DNA from: Amphibacillus marinus
GTDB taxonomy: Bacteria > Bacillota > Bacilli > Bacillales > Amphibacillaceae
DNA: 64,000 nt
Assembly: GCF_900110345.1 (NCBI RefSeq)
Contig: NZ_FODJ01000013.1
Span: forward strand, 35,543 to 99,542
Reading direction: 5' to 3'
How positions within the stretch are numbered: position 1 is the stretch's first letter; every line of letters starts with the position of its first letter. Of the stretch, positions 1 to 7,067 are shown one piece after another. Under the pieces are notes generated by a model. It was given only the letters and a program-made list of their open reading frames with translations. It was not told where the DNA came from and did no database searches. The translations under genes were made by a program, and so were the position numbers.

Positions 1-440
1 TGAAGGTTAGTGAAAAAATGAGTTTCGACGACTACTGGGATGATCTACGTTTTATCAAGAAACGACCCAAAATGAATGGAAGTAAACGTCAAATGTACGG
101 AGATAATATTTACCATAGGACTAATATAAACTCTCCATTTGTTCAAGAAGATTCTCACCACAGTTTGCCACATGGTGAAACAAACACATTAAACTATAAT
201 AGAGATTTAACAGGAAAATTTGTTTTAGTATCAAAGGATTTCTGGTATTTTGGAGAAGAAGCTATTCAAATTCCTGAGAAATTCATTTCTATAGCCAAAG
301 TAATTAGAGGATACAAAAAAACTAATTCCGAGAATTTTATTAACGAATTCTCTGACTGGTTAAATCAATTTCCGCAAAAAGGATATATAGGAAAACCATA
401 CATGTTTAATAAGGTATTTACACGTTACTCTGGAAATTAA
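1..440 (+). CDS. Nmad2-like (nucleotide modification associated domain 2) protein, 5' end cut by window
   Basis: The frame is open to the window edge, so the true start lies to the left and the ATG at 18 is probably internal. The visible part has KVSEKMSFDDYWDD, then KRQMYGDNIYHR, then GKFVLVSKDFWYFGEEA and a QIPEKF segment. That order resembles, from memory, Nmad2-type proteins found near phage and DNA-modification genes. The biochemical role of that family is not settled. It lies 27 bp upstream of a membrane-protein gene on the same strand, so the two are probably cotranscribed cargo at the left flank of the element. The family call rests on remembered motifs, not on a search. Confidence 0.55.
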   Translation, partial: KVSEKMSFDDYWDDLRFIKKRPKMNGSKRQMYGDNIYHRTNINSPFVQEDSHHSLPHGETNTLNYNRDLTGKFVLVSKDFWYFGEEAIQIPEKFISIAKVIRGYKKTNSENFINEFSDWLNQFPQKGYIGKPYMFNKVFTRYSGN

Positions 441-467
441 AACCATTAAATTATATGAGGTAAACTA

Positions 468-1184
468 ATGAAGCGTCTAACTTTTTTATTTTTAATTATT
501 GCCCTTACATTCGTGTTGCTTAATTTCGAACTTCAAAGTATCAAAAATTCTTATCTTTCAACTTTTTGGTTGAATTTACAGTTTATATCGACTGGACTTT
601 ACATGATTATCCCTTTGATTCTACTAACTGGCCTCCTACTACTTCTTTTTACGAATAAGTGGGCTTTGCGTGTAGAGAAAATGAACATAGGTGGGTTTAA
701 TATAATATTTGATAATCCAGCTTACTTATATAAAAAACAAATAAGAAATTATCTTGATACTAAAAGAACAATATTTAAAGTGAATTTTGAGTATGATAAT
801 TTTAGCGAAACTATTGATTCCTATTTTGAGATATATAAATTCTTTCGTGATGAAATTAAGATTCTTGGAGATACTGGAAAAAAGCGTTTTCGAAATAATG
901 ATGCAATTTTCCTGTATAATTTAACTAATCAAACAATTAGAATTCTAAATTCTTTTTTAACTGAAAATCAAAGTAACTACCGTAGATGGTACACATATAT
1001 AAACAAGAATGATCAGAAAAACTATTACTTAACACCTATTGGGGAACTCCAAAAGCAATATCCCTATTATGATAAAATTTGCTCTGAATTTGAAATAGTC
1101 AATAATTTTTTTGTGAACAAAATTGCTGATGAGTTTGGTGTGGACATAGAAAAATGGAGTTTAAATTTAAAAAAAGAGAAATAA
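468..1184 (+). CDS. Hypothetical protein with two N-terminal membrane segments
   Basis: 238 residues. Two hydrophobic segments at about residues 4-20 and 42-62 are followed by a large charged, Lys- and Asn-rich domain with no motif I recognise. The start is supported by GAGGTAA upstream of ATG. The gene is very AT-rich even for this window, as is usual for phage accessory genes. It follows the Nmad2-like gene closely and is probably expressed with it. A membrane effector paired with a cytoplasmic sensor is one reading, but nothing in the sequence proves it. The final codons are Lys-rich. Confidence 0.6.
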   Translation: MKRLTFLFLIIALTFVLLNFELQSIKNSYLSTFWLNLQFISTGLYMIIPLILLTGLLLLLFTNKWALRVEKMNIGGFNIIFDNPAYLYKKQIRNYLDTKRTIFKVNFEYDNFSETIDSYFEIYKFFRDEIKILGDTGKKRFRNNDAIFLYNLTNQTIRILNSFLTENQSNYRRWYTYINKNDQKNYYLTPIGELQKQYPYYDKICSEFEIVNNFFVNKIADEFGVDIEKWSLNLKKEK

Positions 1185-1186
1185 AA

Positions 1187-1222
1187 ACACGTACACTCTC
1201 AATCCTGTTGAGAGTGCGTGTC
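1187..1222 (-). terminator. Hairpin terminator of the recombinase gene
   Basis: CACTCTCAA pairs with TTGAGAGTG around a 5-nt loop, and the stem is extended by ACAC/GTGT. Read on the minus strand the hairpin is followed by TTTTTATTTC, so it best serves the recombinase. It can also stop readthrough from the plus-strand cargo. Confidence 0.75.
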
Positions 1223-1264
1223 AATTAAAGCATAAGCAATAGTTCTGTATATCAATACTTTAAT

Positions 1265-2782
1265 TTATATTTTAATGTTTTTTTTAAATGAAAACCCTAA
1301 ATCTATGCAGCCATCTTCATAAACAACCCCTTTATCTATAAGAGTTCTAAAGACATGATACAGATCTTGTTCTGTGTCGTTCAGCTGCTCAAGAGCATCT
1401 TTAATATGCTCCACGTTATATTTATGTTCATCCTTGCTGTGCAAAAGAAAAATTTGTTCTTCTGTACGCTGTATTTTCATATCTAATTCACGTTTCTTAT
1501 CATCAAATTTCTGCTTATCTATAATACCATCCAAGTATATATCCAATAGCCTTTTTTGTTTGCCAGTTAGTTCTGATTGTTGTTTCTCGAGTTGTTTGAT
1601 CTTACCTTGATTACTATGTAACAGCGCTTCATTAAAATTAAGGCTTATCTTATCACTTTCAATCTTTAATTCCTGGAGAATAACCTCTCTAAGATCTTCA
1701 TAAGTCATAGGCTTATGATTCACACACAAACCTGATCTTCTCCGCTTACTGCACTTTAAATATTTCCAATGTGATTTGGAACCATCCTTTTTCTTCTTCC
1801 ATGATTCTAAAATTACCATGTTTGAACCGCAGTGGGCACATTGCAATAATCCTCTAAATTCATTCCATGGTGTAATCTTTCGCTTACGGTTAATAACATC
1901 TTTACTATTCGCTTTTTGATAGACCTCTTTTGAGACAATGCCAGGATGATGCTCTTCGATAATAACCCACTTACTTTTAGGGTTCTCAATCCGTTTCTTC
2001 CTGCCATCTACTTTTATTTTAGAAAAGCGATTGTAGATAAAGTCGCCACAGAAGGTTCTATTCTTAATAATGCTGTTGATAGTAGTTAGCTGCCAGTATG
2101 AGCCGTGCTTTGGTGGAGGTACTAAACCTTGTTCCATTTGCTCATTAAGCTTTACTGCAATAGTTTTCATGCCAATGTTATCATTGACGTACCAGGAGAA
2201 GATTTTCTTAATAACCTTTGCTTCGTCCTTTTTTATAACAAGCTTGTTTTCAACACGATCATAGCCGTATGGCACTTTACCTATGTGATCCCCTCGTCTA
2301 ACTTTGGCAGACATAGCAGCACTAATTGATACGGAAAGTGTTTTAGGGTATTGAGCTGCAAACATGGAGAACATTTCAAACTTCATGTCGTTTTTGCCTT
2401 CATATTCGCTGTCGTAACCTTCCTCAATAGTCACCACACGGACATTGTGACCAAGAAGCACCTCCTTAACCTCTAAGGCATCCTTGAGGTCACGAGCAAG
2501 CCTGTGAATGGATTTAAAGACAACCATTTTAATATCTCGATTACGTGCTTTCTTAAGGATTAATTGAAGTGCTGTACGTTCAAGAAAAAGCGTTCCTGAT
2601 TTCCCTTCATCCTTTAATATGGAACGCTCATCCCATTCGTAGTCATGCTGCTCCAACCAGTAACGACAAATATCAATCTGGTTAGATAGTGAATCCTTCT
2701 GTTCGTCCTTATCGGTAGAGACACGAGTATAAATGAGATAAGGATAGTCTTTATATGTGTGTAATTGCTTATCCTCAGACAT
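1265..2782 (-). CDS. Large serine recombinase (integrase/excisionase)
   Basis: 505 residues. The resolvase catalytic domain spans about residues 12-165 with the YTRVSTDKDEQ motif; Ser22 is the predicted nucleophile, with Arg20 beside it. It is followed by a Recombinase domain (about 175-290), a zinc ribbon (CAHC near 315, further Cys near 343 and 352) and a Glu/Lys/Gln-rich coiled coil (about 390-450). This is the layout of phage integrases and of the sporulation recombinases SpoIVCA and SprA, which join att sites without a tyrosine intermediate. It is the only recombinase in the element and is the likely enzyme for insertion into gerE. Excision usually needs a directionality factor; none could be named here. 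Confidence 0.93.
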   Translation of the reverse strand: MSEDKQLHTYKDYPYLIYTRVSTDKDEQKDSLSNQIDICRYWLEQHDYEWDERSILKDEGKSGTLFLERTALQLILKKARNRDIKMVVFKSIHRLARDLKDALEVKEVLLGHNVRVVTIEEGYDSEYEGKNDMKFEMFSMFAAQYPKTLSVSISAAMSAKVRRGDHIGKVPYGYDRVENKLVIKKDEAKVIKKIFSWYVNDNIGMKTIAVKLNEQMEQGLVPPPKHGSYWQLTTINSIIKNRTFCGDFIYNRFSKIKVDGRKKRIENPKSKWVIIEEHHPGIVSKEVYQKANSKDVINRKRKITPWNEFRGLLQCAHCGSNMVILESWKKKKDGSKSHWKYLKCSKRRRSGLCVNHKPMTYEDLREVILQELKIESDKISLNFNEALLHSNQGKIKQLEKQQSELTGKQKRLLDIYLDGIIDKQKFDDKKRELDMKIQRTEEQIFLLHSKDEHKYNVEHIKDALEQLNDTEQDLYHVFRTLIDKGVVYEDGCIDLGFSFKKNIKI

Positions 2783-2862
2783 TTGATCACCTCTAATAAT
2801 ATTATAATCGAATTCCGTCTAAAAAGGAACATATGTTCTAGTTATTTTAAGGAAATATTACA

Positions 2863-3525
2863 TTAGGAAATCCAAAGAATTCTTATAATTCGATCATTAA
2901 ACCTCTCTCTCCAATACCCCCCATCCATACTCTCATAAGCCACCCCAGTACTTCCTTGCGCCCCAATAAACATGCCATCCCCTGCATATATACCCACATG
3001 TCCATCAACCTTATAAGTATCAAAAAACACTAAGTCCCCTGGCTGAATATTCTCATAGCTAACCGAATAACCCACATATTTAAGTGTATCAGTCGTTACA
3101 CTTGTCCTATTACCTAATTCAATACCCACTTGATCAAATGCCCAGTGAACAAAAGAGCTACAATCAAACAATCCTTGTGCAATTTCATAATCATTGCGCC
3201 CACCACCAAAGGCATATGTGCTGTTATTGATCCAGCGTTCACCAACTGTCACAACTTCAGGCAATTCACCCTCATAGGATTGATTAATGTCCAAATCATC
3301 CATAACCCCACCACCAGAAAGCTTTCGATATGCTCGAACATATTTAGCTGTCTCATTTTCTTTTCTGGTAAGCTCAATTAACTTTGAACGATCTGTTACT
3401 GCATTTTTCTGATCCACAATAGTGAATAGTTCACTTTCATATACTCCTAACAGCTCTCTACTTGCTGAAACCTCCCCCGTCATAACAAAAAATCCGATTA
3501 ACAGCAGCATAACAATTCTACGCAT
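2863..3525 (-). CDS. Secreted NlpC/P60 peptidoglycan hydrolase
   Basis: 220 residues from the ATG at 3525, chosen over the upstream TTG because GAGG sits 9 nt before it and a clean signal peptide follows (MRRIVMLLLIGFF to about residue 21). The NlpC/P60 domain fills the C-terminal half: catalytic Cys in FDCSSF (about 122) and His in GHVGIYAG (about 176). The usual third His after the FI motif is replaced by the IGAQG sequence. The enzyme should cut peptide bonds in the cell wall from outside. It is the last gene of the morphogenesis block, and its start overlaps the preceding gene by 8 bp. A wall-opening role during filament export or infection fits a Gram-positive host (inference). Confidence 0.85.
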   Translation of the reverse strand: MRRIVMLLLIGFFVMTGEVSASRELLGVYESELFTIVDQKNAVTDRSKLIELTRKENETAKYVRAYRKLSGGGVMDDLDINQSYEGELPEVVTVGERWINNSTYAFGGGRNDYEIAQGLFDCSSFVHWAFDQVGIELGNRTSVTTDTLKYVGYSVSYENIQPGDLVFFDTYKVDGHVGIYAGDGMFIGAQGSTGVAYESMDGGYWRERFNDRIIRILWIS

Positions 3526-3886
3526 AAGCGAGTACCTCAATCTCTGCTTTAATATCTACCAAGGCTTGTAGCTGCTCTTGATCTATCTGACTTACTTTAT
3601 TGTTTGTCGCTTGCTTTAGAACTTTTCTTACTTTCGGCACGTACCAGTCAGTAAACGCATCGATCATTTCCAGTTCAACAACACTTAATAACAGTCGGCA
3701 ATGTTTATCCCCTTGGCCATCTGATAAACCATTTATATTCTGTTCTAGATGTGATTTAATGCCGTCATACTGTTCTAGTAAGTGCTTATTACCTGCCTTT
3801 TTAAAAGTGCGTTTTACGTTCCGCCTCGACATACTCATACTTAACAAAAGAACAGCAGCATGACTTTGTTTAATGATCAAGTCCAT
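3518..3886 (-). CDS. Hypothetical cytoplasmic protein of the morphogenesis block
   Basis: 122 residues, mostly helical and charged, without a signal peptide or membrane segment. I do not recognise a family. The ATG is preceded by AAGGGTG at good spacing. Its 3' end overlaps the start of the NlpC/P60 gene by 8 bp, implying translational coupling. It may be a regulator or assembly helper, but only context speaks for that. Confidence 0.6.
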   Translation of the reverse strand: MDLIIKQSHAAVLLLSMSMSRRNVKRTFKKAGNKHLLEQYDGIKSHLEQNINGLSDGQGDKHCRLLLSVVELEMIDAFTDWYVPKVRKVLKQATNNKVSQIDQEQLQALVDIKAEIEVLAYA

Positions 3887-3890
3887 TTAC

Positions 3891-4145
3891 TCACACCCTT
3901 TTATCAATTTGAGGATAATAAACACAATACCTACGATCATAGTTATTGAAGTAGCTACTAACCTCAAATTCTATCTCTCTTGTTTTGTGATCAATGACGG
4001 TCATTAGGTTAATAATCTGACTATATTCTATGTCACTGAAATCTTCGTTTAGGTACTTCTGTTGAACTGTTTTTAAAAGTAACTTTGAAAATCGCTTTAA
4101 CACTCGACTGTCACTTTGTATCTTTTCAGCTAATGTCTGGTTCAT
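3891..4145 (-). CDS. Hypothetical small protein
   Basis: 84 residues from the ATG at 4145, chosen because GGAGG stands 6 nt upstream; a longer frame begins at 4160. It is charged and probably helical with an aromatic C-terminal stretch (YFNNYDRRY). No family recognised. It overlaps the end of the preceding gene by 20 bp and is 4 bp from the next gene, so it belongs to the same transcript as the Zot-like ATPase gene. Confidence 0.55.
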   Translation of the reverse strand: MNQTLAEKIQSDSRVLKRFSKLLLKTVQQKYLNEDFSDIEYSQIINLMTVIDHKTREIEFEVSSYFNNYDRRYCVYYPQIDKRV

Positions 4146-4485
4146 GACCAACCTCCTCAATTAAATAATCCCTCAGCTTATTAAGCTCACCTTTGGTAAG
4201 CTCGTGTGGTCTGAGCATAAAGAATGATTTACGTCCGATCTTTACTTTGCGATCTACACCGTAATTCTTTGCTCGCTGCCAATGCATGCAGCTGTAGGGT
4301 AATAATAAAAAGCCATTCCGCCTTGCCAAGTCCTCAGCTACTTCTAACGTTTGATAGTAGCTGAAAGCTTGTACTTTTTTAGCGTATGCAACAATGTTTA
4401 ATGTCTCTGGATATAAGTATGGTAGGGTTCGAGGATCTTTCTTTTTATAATCACGAGGTACTAATGATAGGTTGCTTAGATCCAC
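4126..4485 (-). CDS. Hypothetical protein downstream of the Zot-like ATPase
   Basis: 119 residues from a GTG at 4485 that has GGGGG 10 nt upstream. A longer version from the ATG at 4509 has no ribosome site. The protein is basic, with a central LLLPYSCMHW segment and a C-terminal HELTKGELNKLRDYL helix. No family recognised. Its 5' end overlaps the ATPase gene by 35 bp in another frame, the kind of gene packing seen in small phages. Confidence 0.55.
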   Translation of the reverse strand: MDLSNLSLVPRDYKKKDPRTLPYLYPETLNIVAYAKKVQAFSYYQTLEVAEDLARRNGFLLLPYSCMHWQRAKNYGVDRKVKIGRKSFFMLRPHELTKGELNKLRDYLIEEVGHEPDIS

Positions 4486-5101
4486 GTTTTGTTTTCCCCC
4501 TTGCTTCATTATGAATTTGATCTAATGTCTCAAAGAAATCTCTTCCTTCACGTTCAGTGCTAGGCAATGGAAAACCTTGCACCATGTTATATGTGTCGTA
4601 AAGGTTCAGCTTAAAAATACGCTTAGCCTTCCACATTGGAATGAATTGTGTATGCATGAACTGTTTCGTTTGATAGTCCATAAAGTGGAGCTGAAAGCCA
4701 CGATCACCCATTTTTCTAACGGTTATCAGAATCTCAACAATTTGCCTAATGCGACTATCGACATTGTTAATGCTAGGACTACAATACATTTGTACCGACT
4801 GCATTTTCCTTGTAAACATCAATACCTCTGTCGCTACTGTTGAGCCGTACTTGCTCCACTTTCTGTTACTAAAAGCCATCTGTGACTCATCCCAGCAGCA
4901 TATAGAGCCTTGTGCTGCGGCTACCTTATACCAATCGGTGTAATGGGTCATCGGATAGCTGTCGGCAAGCTCATAGTTTGAAAAAAGCGCAACCTGACCA
5001 CCGTTACGCTCTGTCTTCTCCTTCCAGTAGTGCGCCAGTAAGCTCATTAAGAATGTTTTTCCCGATCCTAATGCCCCCTGGATAAAAAGATGATGTGCCA
5101 T
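4451..5101 (-). CDS. Zot-like (pI-type) assembly ATPase
   Basis: 216 residues. It opens with a P-loop, FIQGALGSGKT (residues 6-16), and has a hydrophobic beta strand ending in the Walker B-like ICCWDESQM near residue 70, as in the VIDEAQ motif of the Zot/pI family of filamentous phages. A sensor-like segment VQMYCSPSINNVDSRIR follows. Zot/pI proteins are the inner-membrane motors that extrude filamentous virions. Classical pI has one membrane span; none is clear here, so an adjacent small membrane protein may anchor it. Its start overlaps the preceding gene at one base (5101). The family assignment is from motifs and context. Confidence 0.8.
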   Translation of the reverse strand: MAHHLFIQGALGSGKTFLMSLLAHYWKEKTERNGGQVALFSNYELADSYPMTHYTDWYKVAAAQGSICCWDESQMAFSNRKWSKYGSTVATEVLMFTRKMQSVQMYCSPSINNVDSRIRQIVEILITVRKMGDRGFQLHFMDYQTKQFMHTQFIPMWKAKRIFKLNLYDTYNMVQGFPLPSTEREGRDFFETLDQIHNEARGKTKRGSKQPIISTS

Positions 5102-5469
5102 TATCTTTTACCTCCCTTATCGCCAGGAGCCATTACAATTGGCTTCGGTGGTTTAGGGATTAATGCTTCGATTGTGTCGAGGTAATAATCAGGGTTAGCA
5201 ACATCTGTTTTCCCCTGCTTCGTAATATAGTCATAAATCTCTTTGTATGGATTTTTGTCAGGGTATAGGTACTTGTTTTCACCCAACCTTTTCAAAAAAA
5301 TTAATGCCTGCATTTGTGGCTCTCGAAGTGATTGTGATTTACTGGTCATTTCCTCAAGTACTTGCTTCACATCTGAAATATGAGCAACCTGTGGAAATAG
5401 ATCATCCGATATGACGCTTTGTAGTTTATCGGCATTATGCATACCTTGCTGCATGTCCGTATTCTGCAT
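5101..5469 (-). CDS. Hypothetical protein upstream of the Zot-like ATPase
   Basis: 122 residues, soluble, with a Gln/Met-rich start, a helical middle and a Pro/Lys-rich tail (IPKPPKPIVMAPGDK). No family recognised. ATG with AAGGGG upstream. The stop codon meets the start of the ATPase gene, so the two are almost certainly coupled and the products may work together. Confidence 0.6.
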   Translation of the reverse strand: MQNTDMQQGMHNADKLQSVISDDLFPQVAHISDVKQVLEEMTSKSQSLREPQMQALIFLKRLGENKYLYPDKNPYKEIYDYITKQGKTDVANPDYYLDTIEALIPKPPKPIVMAPGDKGGKR

Positions 5470-5528
5470 TTACTGAGTTATCCCCTTTCTCTTCAAAGTT
5501 AATTGCATCTGACAGCTTACATATACTG

Positions 5529-5915
5529 CTATGAAATAAAGATCATTGCGATAAATGCAACAAATAGGAGTCCGAACAATAGTAGCTTGGTCATATCCAT
5601 TGTGTTAGGCGGTTCTGGCGGACGATAGCTTGTGATTTGAGTGAGGACGATTTTTTGCTCCAGCTGCGCTAATCGTTCCACCTCTTCAATTGATCGGGAA
5701 GGTGCTCGGTAAAAAAAGTGTCTGCCCTCTTTACCCACAGTGATCTCACAATTTTGCAACGGCACTTTATAATTGCCATTAACCGTTACCGATTCTTTAT
5801 CTAGGCTCGTCACAACCTTTATGTCTGACGTTTTCTTTTCATCATCAAAGACAATGAGCAGATCGGTCGTTTCATTTGCGTATTCCTCATCTGTCTTTTT
5901 ATTTAATAAGCCCAC
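5529..5915 (-). CDS. Tail-anchored membrane protein
   Basis: 128 residues starting at GTG after AGGGGG. An N-terminal beta-rich, charged domain is followed by a helix (SIEEVERLAQLEQKIV) and one C-terminal membrane segment (about 108-127, KLLLFGLLFVAFIAMIFIS). It overlaps the end of the 47-aa gene by 17 bp. A tail-anchored protein next to the assembly ATPase could serve as its membrane dock; this is inference from position only. Confidence 0.6.
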   Translation of the reverse strand: MGLLNKKTDEEYANETTDLLIVFDDEKKTSDIKVVTSLDKESVTVNGNYKVPLQNCEITVGKEGRHFFYRAPSRSIEEVERLAQLEQKIVLTQITSYRPPEPPNTMDMTKLLLFGLLFVAFIAMIFIS

Positions 5916-6042
5916 TCAGCTTGTCCCCCTTCTTTTTCTTGACTGACCGTTGGATAACCTTCCATGCTAGATAAACGACTGTTGCAACACCTAAGCTTGC
6001 TCCAGCTCCTAACACGTACATATAGACAAAAGCATCAACCAT
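5899..6042 (-). CDS. Small single-pass membrane protein, 47 aa
   Basis: The start at ATG 6042 was chosen because GAGGGAAAGG lies just upstream. One membrane segment (about residues 5-28, VYMYVLGAGASLGVATVVYLA) is followed by a Lys-rich tail (SVKKKKGDK). This is the charge layout of filamentous-phage minor coat proteins. The gene overlaps its upstream neighbour by 8 bp and its downstream neighbour by 17 bp. Confidence 0.6.
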   Translation of the reverse strand: MVDAFVYMYVLGAGASLGVATVVYLAWKVIQRSVKKKKGDKLSGLIK

Positions 6043-6181
6043 TTCCTTTCCCTCCCTTTCGTTTTTTTCTAAATGTATTGATTTTCTCAATCGCTAAGTA
6101 ACTACCGACAACCACATTCGCTAATAAAAGAAACCCTAAAATATGATAAATCGCTTCTAAATGTATTGGCGCTACTACCAC
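6035..6181 (-). CDS. Small single-pass membrane protein, 48 aa (GTG start)
   Basis: The frame begins at GTG 6181 with GAGGGGG 7 nt upstream. One hydrophobic segment (IYHILGFLLLANVVVGSYLA) precedes a very basic tail (FRKKRKGGKGNG). It overlaps the 94-aa gene by 7 bp and the 47-aa gene by 8 bp. Too short for most gene finders, but the ribosome site and chain of overlaps support it. Confidence 0.6.
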   Translation of the reverse strand: MVVAPIHLEAIYHILGFLLLANVVVGSYLAIEKINTFRKKRKGGKGNG

Positions 6182-6459
6182 CAGTGCACCCCCTCTTTAA
6201 TGGCGTAATATAACCGCATTGTTGAACGAAATGTTAAAAGTGTACCTAACAGCACTGTCGAAGCTAAAGCAGAGGTGATCACCATTTGCCATTCACTAGG
6301 TAGATCACCAAACACGCTAAAGTACTGCCCTAAATTAATCCCTTGCGCCATCACCAATCGCACACTTTGTAGTCTTTCAATCGCTAAATCTAAAAATGAA
6401 ATCGGCGGTTGAAAAATCGAATCGATGAATTGGCGAATGGTCTCATAAACGTTAAACAT
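6175..6459 (-). CDS. Membrane protein, possible pVI-like minor coat protein
   Basis: 94 residues; ATG behind GGAGGGAGC. An N-terminal amphipathic region is followed by one strong membrane segment (about 58-78, MVITSALASTVLLGTLLTF) and a short basic end. Size, position next to a multi-span membrane protein and distance upstream of the ATPase gene recall the minor coat / DUF2523 slot of inoviruses. No sequence match is claimed. It starts 1 bp after the 149-aa gene. Confidence 0.6.
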   Translation of the reverse strand: MFNVYETIRQFIDSIFQPPISFLDLAIERLQSVRLVMAQGINLGQYFSVFGDLPSEWQMVITSALASTVLLGTLLTFRSTMRLYYAIKEGVHWW

Positions 6460-6460
6460 G

Positions 6461-6910
6461 CTAGCTCCCTCCTACTCGAATAGAAGAAATCAGTTTCATT
6501 GCTGAGATTGCGGTAATAAACCAGAGCGCAAACGATAGAATATAAGCAATTGGAGAGAGCTGCATGGGTTCCAGGGCATCAAACAACTGACCAATCGTTT
6601 CACTATAGCCATGACCACCTGATCCTCTTGGTGAATACGCTAGACTTGCTAACGTATTACCGAACCCGACAATTAATGACCATAATATTTGCGCTGCTTC
6701 TAGCAAAACCTGAAACAATCTTATAGCTAGAACACCGATCATATAAAGCAAGTAGAGCAACCCTCTAATCACATCAAAAATCACATTGACAAAGCCTAAA
6801 AACAGATCAATAAAAAACTGAAAGAATGAGCCGATTCCTGATAAGATCCACTCCCCTACAGACCAAAGCAGATCAAATAAGTTCCCAAATGCTCGTGTAA
6901 TAATTCCCAT
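6461..6910 (-). CDS. Multi-span membrane protein, possible pVI-like
   Basis: 149 residues with about four hydrophobic helices, rich in Phe, Leu and Ile (SIGEWILSG-type start, FFQFFIDLFLGFVNVIF, LLYLLYMIGVLAIRLF, YILSFALWFITAISA). A polar Gly-rich loop (SPRGSGGHGYSE) lies near residue 98. The stop of the 51-aa gene and this start overlap in TAATG. In filamentous phages a hydrophobic minor coat protein (pVI) anchors pIII-type proteins at the virion end; this protein has the right place and character, but the link is inference. Confidence 0.6.
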   Translation of the reverse strand: MGIITRAFGNLFDLLWSVGEWILSGIGSFFQFFIDLFLGFVNVIFDVIRGLLYLLYMIGVLAIRLFQVLLEAAQILWSLIVGFGNTLASLAYSPRGSGGHGYSETIGQLFDALEPMQLSPIAYILSFALWFITAISAMKLISSIRVGGS

Positions 6911-7065
6911 TAACGATACTTCCTCTTGTCAAATGCATCATAGATCAAGTCAATTAACCGATCAGCAAATAGTGTTAGCATCATTAAGAAAAGAAAAGGT
7001 GCAACATAGAGCATGTGCCCACTAAATACAACTTCAATTACTATGTTCAATAACGCCATATTCAC
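6910..7065 (-). CDS. Small single-pass membrane protein, 51 aa (GTG start)
   Basis: GTG at 7065 is preceded by GGGAGG. A hydrophobic stretch (MLYVAPFLFLMMLTLFA) sits mid-protein, followed by a charged end (DAFDKRKYR). It lies 2 bp downstream of the FN3 adsorption gene and is coupled to the next gene through TAATG. Probable minor structural protein. Confidence 0.6.
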   Translation of the reverse strand: MNMALLNIVIEVVFSGHMLYVAPFLFLMMLTLFADRLIDLIYDAFDKRKYR

Positions 7066-7067
7066 GC

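Noticed and set aside
1..1265. Chromosomal flank left of the element, with the left attachment site next to the recombinase
   Set aside because: No gerE 3' coding sequence is visible there on the minus strand, and both genes look like accessory cargo. The left end is placed outside the window.
4451..5101. The P-loop ATPase as a conjugation (VirB11/VirD4-type) protein
   Set aside because: No relaxase, coupling protein or other mating-pair gene is present, and the neighbours are tiny coat-like proteins. The Walker B-like WDESQ segment fits Zot/pI better.
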